Below, one piece after another: positions 44,132 through 52,108 of a DNA stretch of 64,000 nucleotides (within the stretch, counting starts at the first letter, position 1; the number at the start of each line of letters is the position of its first letter). Origin of the DNA: Schlesneria paludicola DSM 18645 (GTDB lineage Bacteria; Planctomycetota; Planctomycetia; Planctomycetales; Planctomycetaceae). Location: contig CAMAYU010000002.1 of NCBI GenBank assembly GCA_945862235.1, positions 1 to 64,000 of the forward strand, read 5' to 3'. The notes under the pieces are model-generated. The model was not told the origin of the DNA. It searched no databases and saw nothing but the letters and a program-made list of their open reading frames with translations. The position numbers and the translations under genes were made by a program.

Positions 44132-47100
44132 ATGCGGACGATCACTGCCATCGCCACGATGAACGCGACCCTCGTACTCGCGGCGCTGCTGTCGCGAACG
44201 GCCGTCGCCGCAGACGATGCCGGCTTGGAATTCTTCGAGAAACGAGTCCGCCCGCTGCTCATCACGCACTGCTACGAATGTCACTCGGCCGACGCAAAGA
44301 ATCTCGGCGGTGAGCTGCGATTGGACGATGCTGACAGCATCCGCCGTGGGGGTGAGACCGGAGCGGCCATCAACGCGACTACGCCCGATGCCAGCTTGCT
44401 CCTCAAGGCGATCCGGTACGACAACGATGATTTGAAGATGCCTCCCAAAGGACGATTGCCCGAGGCGGCGCTGGCCGATCTGACCGAGTGGGTTCGTCGC
44501 GGCGCACCGGCTCCTGTCGGAAAACCGGTCGCCCCGAAGGCCGGTGAAGCGTGGGAGCAAGTGTTCAAACAGAGGCTCAATTGGTGGAGTCTGCATCCGG
44601 TGCGAAAGCCTGCGGTTCCGCAGATCGCTCGGGCCGACTGGTCACAGCATCCGATCGACCAACACATCCTGAGTCGTCTCGAAGCGGCGGACCTCGTCCC
44701 TGCGAAGGGTGCCGAGCCGCGAACGCTCGCGCGGCGATTGAGTCTCGTTCTGACCGGTCTCCCACCGACGAGTGAGCAGCTCGCGGCATTCGAGAGTGCG
44801 AGCGCGAAGCCAGCCGCAGCCGCAGCCGTTGAGTCGCTCGTCGATTCGCTCTTGGCGTCACCTCATTTTGGCGAGCGCTGGGCGCGGCACTGGCAGGATG
44901 TCGTGCGGTTCTCCGAGACGCACGGCAACGAGTGGAACTATGAAGTCCATCATGCTTGGCGTTACCGCGACTACCTGATTCGCGCCTTCAACGACGACGT
45001 GCCGTATGACCAACTCATCCGCGAGCACATCGCGGGCGACTTGCTCGCAGAACCGCGTTGGAACCGGCGTGACAACTTTCGCGAGTCCCCCATCGGCACC
45101 GCCTTCTTCCGATTTGGCGAGGTCAATCACGACGATTGCAGTACGTTGAAGTCGATCGGCTACGACGTGGCCGACAATCAGCTCGACACGCTGACGAAGG
45201 CGTTCCAAGCAACAACGGTCGCCTGTGCGCGGTGCCACGATCATAAGCTCGATGCGATCTCGACCAAGGACTACCACGCGCTGCTCGGTGTGGTCCGCAG
45301 CTCGCGCTTGGTCGGTCACACGCTGGATGGACCAGAGGTGAACGACAAGCCGATCGGCGCGCTGCTCGATTTGAAATCGAAGTTGAGGACCGAGGCCGCG
45401 CGTCTCTGGCTGGAGCAACTTCCGGAGCTGCGCGAGTACCTCGTAGCAACTCTCGCGGGAACAGGCGGACGCCCCGCCGATGCGGCTCTGGTCGCGAAGC
45501 TCGATCCGCAGAAGCTCGCGAGGTGGAATGCGATCACGCAGGACAAACCGTTCCCGCTGGAAGACCCCTTCGAGCCGTGGCGCGTCATGGCGACGATGCC
45601 GCGCGACGATGCCGCGCGAGTCGCAGCCGAGTGGCAAGCACTCGCGACGCGCTACGCCACCGAAGACCGCACACGCACTGAGTTCAACAAAACGGCGTTC
45701 GAGACCTTCGCCGAATTCGGTCCGTGTGATGGTCCTGAACACCGTTCCGAATGGCAAATGGACGGTCACGCCTTGCGATTCATCCCGTGCAGCACCGGCT
45801 GGCCAGTCCTGACATCCGAGGGCGAGACGTTGCTCACCGCGATCCTGCCCGCCGGGCTGCACACTCACTTGGCGTCGGACAAACTGAACGGTGCGATTCG
45901 GTCACCACTCCTCACGGGGAAGAAGAAACATCTCAGTTTTCAAGTCGCTGGCCAGCGCAGCAGCGCGGTGCGGTTGGTCTCGAACAATTGCCAGTTGAAC
46001 TACGCCAACTATCGCGCGCTCACGTCGCCCGAGTTCAACTGGGTCACGTTCTCGCCGTCCGAAGACCGCGATTCGCTGCGCGTCTATGCCGAGTTGATGA
46101 CCATGTTTGACAACCCGAAGTTCCCCGATCAGCTCAGCGCACTCGGAGGCGATCCGGCCAACTACAAACTCCCGTATGAGCAGGCGGCCGAAAATCCCCG
46201 CTCGTACTTTGGGATCACACGTGCCGTCTGGCACGATGGCGGCGAAACGCCTCGCGCCGAGCTGAGTCCCCTGCGTCGGCTGTTCGCGATGGGGAATGAG
46301 GATGACGCCGTATTGAAGAGCGAATCAGGTGAGCCGGGTGGCGTCAGCCTGCGGACTCTTGGCGAGTCTCGAAGAGTCCGCGGGCTGACGCCACCCGGCA
46401 CACCCAAAACCGTGATCTCGTTCGACGACATCGCCGAGCGTTACATCGATTCGATCCGCCGCGCGATCCATGCGTGGGGCGACGACAAGGCGACGGACGA
46501 TGACGTAGCGTGGCTCAACACACTGCTCAAGCGAGGACTGCTGAACAACTCGACCACAATGTCGCCGCGCGTCGCCGAGTTGATCGCGGACTTTCGTCGC
46601 ACGGAGAACGAACTCGTTCGACCGCGCGTCTCACCCGGCGTGGCTGACTTCGGGCCGGGCTGTCAGCAACCGGTGCTGATTCGCGGCGATTGCTTCCGAC
46701 CGGGCGAGCCGGTGGCGCGACGCTACCTCGACGCGCTGTCTCCCGCGAACGACCACTTCCCCGCCGAAGGGAGCGGGCGGCTGGAACTCGCACAGCGAAT
46801 TGCCTCGCGCGACAACCCGCTCACCGCGCGCGTGATGGTCAATCGCGTGTGGCATCACGTGTTCGGGGCCGGGCTGGTGCGGACGGTCGATGACTTCGGG
46901 CATCTCGGCGAACTGCCGTCGCATCCCGAACTGCTCGATGAACTGGCCGGACGTTTCGTGGACGAAGGCTGGTCGGTCAAGAAGCTGATCCGGTTCATCG
47001 TCCTCTCACGCACCTTTCAATTGGCCAACGAACCGAGTCCGCTCGCCCGCGAGATCGATCCCGAAAACCGGTTGCTTCAGCATTACTCGTCGCGACGCTT

Positions 47101-47650
47101 GGAGGCCGAAGCCATTCGCGATGCGGTCCTCGCGACTTCGGGGCGGCTCGACCGAACGCAGTTCGGCCCGAGCATCCAGCCGTACCGCGAACAATCGAAC
47201 GCCGATCGCCGGTTGTTCGCCGGTCCACTCGATGGTCTCGGCCGACGGAGCGTCTACATCAAACAGAACCTGATGGAGTCGCCTCATTTTCTGGGAGCCT
47301 TCAATTTCCCCAGCGGCGAGGTGGCTGAAGGCCGTCGAGACGTGACGAACGTTCCAGCGCAGGCCCTCGCGCTGCTCAACGATCCATTCGTGTTGCAGCA
47401 AGCCGACGTTTGGGGACAGCGTTTGGTGAGTCGCACCGATCAGACTCTGTCCGCACGAATTGAGGCGATGTTCGTGACCGCCCTCGGTCGCCCGCCGCGC
47501 GCTGACGAACGGAGCCAGTTCGCGGAAGTCGTCGCCTCGTTGGCCGAACTGCATCAGGTTCCGAGCGACCAAGTGCTGACCAGCGCCGCCGTCTGGAAGG
47601 ACGCCGCGCACGCCGTCTTCAACCTGCGCGAGTTCATCTCGATTCCATGA
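44132..47650 (+). CDS. DUF1549/DUF1553 (PSD1) secreted cytochrome c-type protein, second copy
   Basis: 1172 residues. Signal peptide (about 1-26, TLVLAALLSRTAVAAD), then a haem-binding domain with LITHCYECHSADAKNLGGELRL (CxxCH, near residue 49), DUF1549 (LTGLPPTSEQL, HFGERWARHWQDVVRFSETHG, TVACARCHDHKLDA), a long middle region and DUF1553 (RLELAQRIASRDNPLTARVMVNRVWHHVFG to the end). It is a distant paralogue of the gene before it, arranged in tandem. A palindromic element is translated at about residues 730-760 (SGEPGGVSLRTLGE). No DUF1501 gene follows, although the two usually pair. Confidence 0.9.
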   Translation: MRTITAIATMNATLVLAALLSRTAVAADDAGLEFFEKRVRPLLITHCYECHSADAKNLGGELRLDDADSIRRGGETGAAINATTPDASLLLKAIRYDNDDLKMPPKGRLPEAALADLTEWVRRGAPAPVGKPVAPKAGEAWEQVFKQRLNWWSLHPVRKPAVPQIARADWSQHPIDQHILSRLEAADLVPAKGAEPRTLARRLSLVLTGLPPTSEQLAAFESASAKPAAAAAVESLVDSLLASPHFGERWARHWQDVVRFSETHGNEWNYEVHHAWRYRDYLIRAFNDDVPYDQLIREHIAGDLLAEPRWNRRDNFRESPIGTAFFRFGEVNHDDCSTLKSIGYDVADNQLDTLTKAFQATTVACARCHDHKLDAISTKDYHALLGVVRSSRLVGHTLDGPEVNDKPIGALLDLKSKLRTEAARLWLEQLPELREYLVATLAGTGGRPADAALVAKLDPQKLARWNAITQDKPFPLEDPFEPWRVMATMPRDDAARVAAEWQALATRYATEDRTRTEFNKTAFETFAEFGPCDGPEHRSEWQMDGHALRFIPCSTGWPVLTSEGETLLTAILPAGLHTHLASDKLNGAIRSPLLTGKKKHLSFQVAGQRSSAVRLVSNNCQLNYANYRALTSPEFNWVTFSPSEDRDSLRVYAELMTMFDNPKFPDQLSALGGDPANYKLPYEQAAENPRSYFGITRAVWHDGGETPRAELSPLRRLFAMGNEDDAVLKSESGEPGGVSLRTLGESRRVRGLTPPGTPKTVISFDDIAERYIDSIRRAIHAWGDDKATDDDVAWLNTLLKRGLLNNSTTMSPRVAELIADFRRTENELVRPRVSPGVADFGPGCQQPVLIRGDCFRPGEPVARRYLDALSPANDHFPAEGSGRLELAQRIASRDNPLTARVMVNRVWHHVFGAGLVRTVDDFGHLGELPSHPELLDELAGRFVDEGWSVKKLIRFIVLSRTFQLANEPSPLAREIDPENRLLQHYSSRRLEAEAIRDAVLATSGRLDRTQFGPSIQPYREQSNADRRLFAGPLDGLGRRSVYIKQNLMESPHFLGAFNFPSGEVAEGRRDVTNVPAQALALLNDPFVLQQADVWGQRLVSRTDQTLSARIEAMFVTALGRPPRADERSQFAEVVASLAELHQVPSDQVLTSAAVWKDAAHAVFNLREFISIP
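46328..46404. repeat. 33-bp inverted repeat translated inside the second DUF1549/DUF1553 gene
   Basis: Left arm 46328-46360 (GGTGAGCCGGGTGGCGTCAG...) and right arm 46372-46404 match as complements at 31 of 33 positions, with an 11-base loop. It is read in frame as GEPGGVSLRTLGESRRVRGL then TPPGTP. Non-coding sisters are at 48005 and 60787. Confidence 0.9.
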
Positions 47651-47654
47651 TGGA

Positions 47655-48122
47655 AGTCATTAGTCACTGGTAATTAGTCGCTTAGGGGAAATAGCCAGCG
47701 TTTCTGCTTCCCCCTAATGACGAATGACCAGAGACGAATGACTTCTCCAAGTGAACATCCTCTCCGCCCCAAAATCTGGAACTTGCCAGAAACGATTTGA
47801 CGACTGCCGAACCTGACCTATGTTCATTGGTGTCGGGGCAACCCGGCCAACAAACTGTTCGACGCGATCACTGAAACACAGCCGGTTCCGCACTGCGGGG
47901 CCGGATGTCCGAGCGCGGCAAGGAGGAGCTGGGAGCTTCGAGGGGACCTTGCCGTGCTTTCTTTTTTCTTTGGGAGGCGAGCCGAAAACTCAAGTTCGAG
48001 TCTTGGTGAGCCGGGTGGCGTCAGCCTCCGGACTCCTGTCGTGAAGAGTCCGGGGGCTGACGCCCATTGCCGCTCACGGAGTGCAAGACAAAGTGAGTGC
48101 CATTGGGCTGACGCCACCCGGC
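47655..48122. repeat. Two palindromic repeats in a 560-bp gap
   Basis: First: GAAGTCATTAGTCACTGG...CTTAGGGGAAA (from 47653) against CCCCCTAATGACGAATGACCAG...GACTTC (to 47755). Second: GGTGAGCCGGGTGGCGTCAGCCTCCGGACTC (48005-) against GAGTCCGGGGGCTGACGCC and, further on, GGGCTGACGCCACCCGGC (to about 48122). No gene is recognisable in 47651-48215. Confidence 0.8.
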
Positions 48123-48215
48123 GCATCAAGAATGTTTCCTCGACGACCGTGAAGGACGGACGAGCACCTCTAGGTTTCACGCCTCAGCCAGTACAGACGA
48201 CCTTTTTAAACCATC

Positions 48216-49280
48216 ATGCTCACGTTGACTCGCACACCGCTGATCCCGATCGGACTGCATCTTGGTCTGCGCACGGCGACCGTTGCGCAATTGACCGGTA
48301 CGGCGGATCGCCTCGAATTGCGCACGATCGCGCAGTGCCGATTGCCGTTCGTCGAAGCGGCCGCCCCACGCGAGTCCGAGCAGGCAATGGCCGATGTGCT
48401 GCGGAGAATGGTGATTGAGCATCGTCTCATCGGGCGGAAGGTTGTCGGCTGTCTAACTGCCGATGAGTTGTTCATCGAGACCGTTCGTTTGCCGCAGCTT
48501 CCTCACGATGAGATCGTCAAACAGATTCCCGCAGTGGCCGCCGAACGTCTGCCCTATCCGATGGCTGACGCGGAAGTGCGATACCTGCTGGCGGGCGAAG
48601 TGAAGCAGGACAACGTGTCGAAGCAGGAGGTGATCCTGATCGCCACGCCGCGCGAGGCCATTCACCGGCGGTTGCGTTTGCTCGAACACGCGGGACTGAA
48701 CCCGGTCGGTATCGACATCGAACCGTGTGCGTGGCTGCGATGCCTGCACCGCGCGAGTCATTCCACGGCAACCACACGCACGGCGTACCTGTTCTGCGGT
48801 GAGACGACTTCCACGGTGATGTTTACCGAGGGGTCGCGGCCGCTGTTCATGAAGTCCTTTTCCATCGGAGGGCGGGCGTTCGACACTGCCGTGGCACAAT
48901 CGTTGGATGGTGATCTGGAGACAGCGGCAAACATGCGTGCCGAAGTGTTTGCCGAGGACACACTGAACGGGGAAGACGACATTCACCGTGCGGTCATCGA
49001 TGCCCTGCGTCCCAGTTTCGACGCCTTGGTCTCCGAGTTTGAACTCTGTCTGCGCTACTACAAAGTCACATTCCGTGGACGACCGCTCGAGGGACTGGTT
49101 CTGTGTGGTAGTGAGTCTGCGCCGTGGTTTGCCGAATACCTCGGTGATCGCGTCGGCATGAAGAGCCACACCGTCAACCCGATCGAGGACCTGCACCTCG
49201 CGTCGGCAATGCCCCGTCTCATTGGAAATCCCGGTCGCTGGTCCACAGCACTTGGACTGGCCCTGAAACGAATTCCCTGA
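48216..49280 (+). CDS. pilM: Type IV pilus assembly ATPase-like protein PilM
   Basis: 354 residues with the actin-like (FtsA/PilM) fold: GLHLGLRTATVAQLTG at the N-terminus (phosphate 1 loop), GCLTADELFIETVRLPQLP, IATPREAIHRRLRLLEHAGLNPVGIDIEPCAWLR, and SFSIGGRAFDTAVAQSL. It sits on the cytoplasmic side and binds the N-terminus of PilN to start the alignment complex. Gene order PilM-PilN-PilO-x-secretin is the standard pilMNOPQ order. The predicted start follows a palindromic gap. Confidence 0.85.
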   Translation: MLTLTRTPLIPIGLHLGLRTATVAQLTGTADRLELRTIAQCRLPFVEAAAPRESEQAMADVLRRMVIEHRLIGRKVVGCLTADELFIETVRLPQLPHDEIVKQIPAVAAERLPYPMADAEVRYLLAGEVKQDNVSKQEVILIATPREAIHRRLRLLEHAGLNPVGIDIEPCAWLRCLHRASHSTATTRTAYLFCGETTSTVMFTEGSRPLFMKSFSIGGRAFDTAVAQSLDGDLETAANMRAEVFAEDTLNGEDDIHRAVIDALRPSFDALVSEFELCLRYYKVTFRGRPLEGLVLCGSESAPWFAEYLGDRVGMKSHTVNPIEDLHLASAMPRLIGNPGRWSTALGLALKRIP

Positions 49281-49375
49281 TCACACCAACCCGCCGCGTA
49301 AGCAAGGACACCAACCCGCAGCATGAGCGATGACTTGGAGCGTTCGACTCCTTGCTCACGCGGCAGGTTAGTGTT
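49281..49375. repeat. Palindromic repeat, ACCCGAAGCGT family (diverged)
   Basis: CACCAACCCGCCGCGTAAGCAAGGA (49283-49308), ACCAACCCGCAGCATGAGCGATGA (49310-) and TCCTTGCTCACGCGGCAGGTTAGTG (49349-49374). It lies between pilM and pilN. Confidence 0.75.
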
Positions 49376-49430
49376 CGGCTTGAAGCCCCTGACTTCCGTC
49401 GTTTGATGTTCCCCAACCCTGACCCCCGCC

Positions 49431-50174
49431 ATGTATGACATTGATTTCCTGCCTGCTGACTATGTTTGCATCCGCGAGACGCGGTCCAGCAACAACTGGC
49501 TGCGCGCACTGTGGGTCACGTTGGCGACGTTGGTGGCGGTGAGTTGGATCGCTCAGACATCCACGACTCGGCAACTCATCGCTCATCGGAATGAATTGCA
49601 TCTGCAGACTCAGGAACTCCGCACTCAGCTTGCATCGCGCGATGTCAGTATCCACGAAATGACTGTGGTCGAGAATCGGGAACGGCTACTCGACGCATTG
49701 CAATTCAACGCGTCTCCATCGCACTGGCTATCCGCGCTCAGCAGCGCGTTGCCGCCGCAGGTGGCACTGCGAGAAATCCGCTCGACGCAGGAGGACCTCG
49801 CGAATCCCGAGGCCCCGTCAACGACCTCCGGTAACTCGTCAACCGCTCACGTCGATGAGCAGTCTGACTCCGTCGAACGTGACTTGGAACGCTTGGCCCG
49901 CTTGGCGGAACGGCGTTCCGTGGTGATCTCGCTCCGCGGCGCGGCGACCGACGATGTGGCGGTGTCGAGTTATTTGAACGCCCTGCAACGGACCAATGTG
50001 TTTGATCACGTTCAACTGCTCTTCACAGACCAAGAACGCGCACGCGACGCAGTATCGCGGACGTTTGCGATTCGACTGCGAGTCCTGCCGATCTCGGCTC
50101 GGCTCGCCCGCCAACAAGCCGTTCCGGCAGTTGCTTCTCAACCCAGTGTCACTCAAGCCAGCCGTACAAAATAG
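49431..50174 (+). CDS. pilN: PilN-like pilus assembly protein
   Basis: 247 residues. Short cytoplasmic N-terminus DIDFLPADY (the PilN peptide that docks on PilM), one membrane helix (about 22-42, NNWLRALWVTLATLVAVSWI), then a coiled coil (RQLIAHRNELHLQTQELRTQLA) and a ferredoxin-like domain (SVVISLRGAATDDVAVSSYLNALQRTNVFDHVQLLFTD). An Ser/Asp-rich loop separates them. It forms the inner-membrane alignment complex with PilO. Confidence 0.78.
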   Translation: MYDIDFLPADYVCIRETRSSNNWLRALWVTLATLVAVSWIAQTSTTRQLIAHRNELHLQTQELRTQLASRDVSIHEMTVVENRERLLDALQFNASPSHWLSALSSALPPQVALREIRSTQEDLANPEAPSTTSGNSSTAHVDEQSDSVERDLERLARLAERRSVVISLRGAATDDVAVSSYLNALQRTNVFDHVQLLFTDQERARDAVSRTFAIRLRVLPISARLARQQAVPAVASQPSVTQASRTK

Positions 50175-50271
50175 TCGTGTTGCTCCGTGGCACGACAGAC
50201 CCGGCCACAGGAGTGTCGAGGCTAACCTTCATTACAAGCAGTCCCGACATTTTTAGAACCATGCGTAACGC

Positions 50272-50342
50272 ACTAGCCCGACGCGCAAGCAAGGGCTTCG
50301 CGTGAAATCCAAGTGAAGCCCTCGCTTGCGCGTCGGGCTAGT
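50272..50342. repeat. 28-bp inverted repeat between pilN and pilO
   Basis: ACTAGCCCGACGCGCAAGCaAGGGCTTC (50272-50299) pairs with GAAGCCCTCGCTTGCGCGTCGGGCTAGT (50315-50342), one mismatch. Related sequence occurs near 16290-16320. Confidence 0.85.
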
Positions 50343-50411
50343 CCGGCAATGGTGCGCAAGCCGGGCCACTCACTCCTGCTGTTCGATTCACACTTTTCAC
50401 CGAATCCCGCC

Positions 50412-51008
50412 ATGACCTTCTTCATCCGCCATGATCGACTGATTGGCTCACTTGGAACCGTGGTCGTGACACTCGGCTTCATTTTCGGGATCGTGCGACC
50501 ACAACAGTTAAAGGCCACGGCGATCGAGTCTGAGGTGACACAGTTGCAAGAGATTCTCTCGGCGCTGCCTCATCAAATTGCCGAGCGAGATCGGGTCCAA
50601 GAGCAACTCAATCACCGGCAAGAACGGACTCGCAGGCCGCACGATTTGGTTTCGTCACACGCCGCGGTGGCTGAGGTGCTTCAGGAAGTGGCGGAGTTGG
50701 CGCGGCAGTCCGAAGTCGTCATCACGCGATTGGAGTCGTTGCCACAGGAAGACTTCGCTTCGTATGCCGACCACCCTTTCTCACTGGCGTGCAAAGGTGA
50801 GTTTGGCGGCCTCGCCAAATTCCTTTCCGGATTGGAGACGCAGCCACGATTGGTGGCGTTCACTGCGCTGCGACTGGCACGCGATGCGGCCCCCCAAGAC
50901 CGGCAGGTTCTGACAAACATCCGCTTGAGCGTTTATTCGCGGCACTCAAATTCTGCCCCATCTACCGTGAATGCCAACAGCCCAGTGTTGCCGTCGTCCG
51001 ATAACTGA
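50412..51008 (+). CDS. pilO: PilO-like pilus assembly protein
   Basis: 198 residues from ATG 50412; the frame extends to 50313 through a repeat. One membrane helix near the N-terminus (about 10-28, IGSLGTVVVTLGFIFGIV), a coiled coil (ATAIESEVTQLQEILSAL...RDRVQEQLNHRQER) and a C-terminal ferredoxin-like domain (HPFSLACKGEFGGLAKFLSGLETQPRLVAFTALRL). That is the PilO/GspM layout. Partner of the preceding PilN-like protein. Confidence 0.75.
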   Translation: MTFFIRHDRLIGSLGTVVVTLGFIFGIVRPQQLKATAIESEVTQLQEILSALPHQIAERDRVQEQLNHRQERTRRPHDLVSSHAAVAEVLQEVAELARQSEVVITRLESLPQEDFASYADHPFSLACKGEFGGLAKFLSGLETQPRLVAFTALRLARDAAPQDRQVLTNIRLSVYSRHSNSAPSTVNANSPVLPSSDN

Positions 51009-51113
51009 TTCAACCGGCAAAGTCGGTCGAGGCAATTTTGTTCGCCTCAATGAGGTTCGGCGTTTCCAGCCGCTCGCGTTTCTCTTTCACGTTTGTCGAT
51101 TGTTCAACTTGAC

Positions 51114-51270
51114 CTCAAACAAGCGAACCCACCGGGCTTGTCCCGGTGGAAATAGGTTTTTGCACTCGTTGCTCAGTCACTCGTTGCTCAGTCACTCGAA
51201 TCGGCTCGGTGGGTAGTGCAAAAAACTGCGAGCCACCGGGGCAAGCCCGGTGGGGTCGCTTGTTTGTTTA
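51114..51270. repeat. Palindromic repeat, ACCGGGCTTGCCCCGGTGG family
   Basis: CAAACAAGCGAACCCACCGGGCTTGTCCCGGTGG (51116-51149) pairs with GAGCCACCGGGGCAAGCCCGGTGGGGTCGCTTGTTTG (51230-51266). Inside lies a 15-bp tandem pair, CTCGTTGCTCAGTCA twice (51166-51195). It fills most of the 300-bp gap 51009-51308. Confidence 0.85.
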
Positions 51271-51308
51271 CGGACTTGAGATCGCCCTGAATCACGGACC
51301 ACGTTGCC

Positions 51309-51965
51309 ATGCGAGATTTCACCACACGACTGCGGCTCAACCTGACCGCACGGGGAACGAAGGAGGGCGCGTTCGGAGTTCTCTTCCTGCTGGGTTGCTG
51401 TTTCTGGGTGCCGCCGCTGCTGCTGCGTGCGTCTTCGTCACGGCAGACGGCTCAAACAGAACCTTCAGGTGGAACCGCTCTCGACATCACTGCGAGCCCG
51501 ACCAGCGCGTCCCCGAATTCGATCCGCCTCGATGGAGACCGCTCTCCGTTTTGGAGGAGCTTGGCGGAGTCATTGGAAACGGATCCGCTGTTTCGTCCGG
51601 CCGACATGTCGCTCGTGACACGCGACCCTTTCACGCCGGTGGACGATGCGCTTCCGGTACAGATGCAGACTGAACTCGGTCAGTTGGATGTGGCGAATGC
51701 CAAGCCAGTCGCACTTGAACGCCTTGCAGCGTTGGACTTGGAACTCCAAAGCACGATGGTCGGTCGCACTCGCCGCGTGGCCATCATCAACGGACGGATG
51801 TACCACGCAGGCCAAGACGTGACGGTCCGAGGTCAGCGTTATCAACTCGCGTCCATCGAATCACAACATGTCGTGTTGACCACCGGCGATCAGAAGTTCG
51901 TGCTGACAATGCCACGCACACAGTTCCGCGACGCCTTGAGCCAAACCGAAGCAGCCCGCGAGTAG
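51309..51965 (+). CDS. Membrane-anchored accessory protein of the pilus/secretion locus
   Basis: 218 residues. An N-terminal basic stretch is followed by one membrane helix (about 22-45, GVLFLLGCCFWVPPLLLRA), an Ser/Pro/Thr-rich linker, then a C-terminal domain LELQSTMVGRTRRVAIINGRMYHAGQDVTVRGQRYQLASI. The last part resembles the GspB/GspC or PilP-type HR domain that binds the secretin. It stands in the pilP position, between pilO and the secretin gene, but its sequence is not a clear PilP. Confidence 0.6.
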   Translation: MRDFTTRLRLNLTARGTKEGAFGVLFLLGCCFWVPPLLLRASSSRQTAQTEPSGGTALDITASPTSASPNSIRLDGDRSPFWRSLAESLETDPLFRPADMSLVTRDPFTPVDDALPVQMQTELGQLDVANAKPVALERLAALDLELQSTMVGRTRRVAIINGRMYHAGQDVTVRGQRYQLASIESQHVVLTTGDQKFVLTMPRTQFRDALSQTEAARE

Positions 51966-52052
51966 GGTGTGTGAAGTCTTCGGAACGCACCAGCTTCAGC
52001 CAAGCCGGTCTTCAGCCAAGTCGGTGCGTTCCGAAGACTCCACGCACCCTAC
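51963..52052. repeat. 29-bp inverted repeat before the secretin gene
   Basis: TAGGGTGTGTGAAGTCTTCGGAACGCACC (51963-51991) pairs with GGTGCGTTCCGAAGACTCCACGCACCCTA (52023-52051), two mismatches. Its left arm begins at the stop codon of the preceding gene. Confidence 0.85.
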
Positions 52053-52108
52053 AACGACGGCCTCACGACCACGATTTGTCACGGCAACCACCCGGTCACG
52101 GATGACCC

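Noticed and set aside
44858-45868. 336-residue open frame antisense to the second DUF1549/DUF1553 gene
   Set aside because: No motif; overlaps the conserved DUF1549 region on the other strand.
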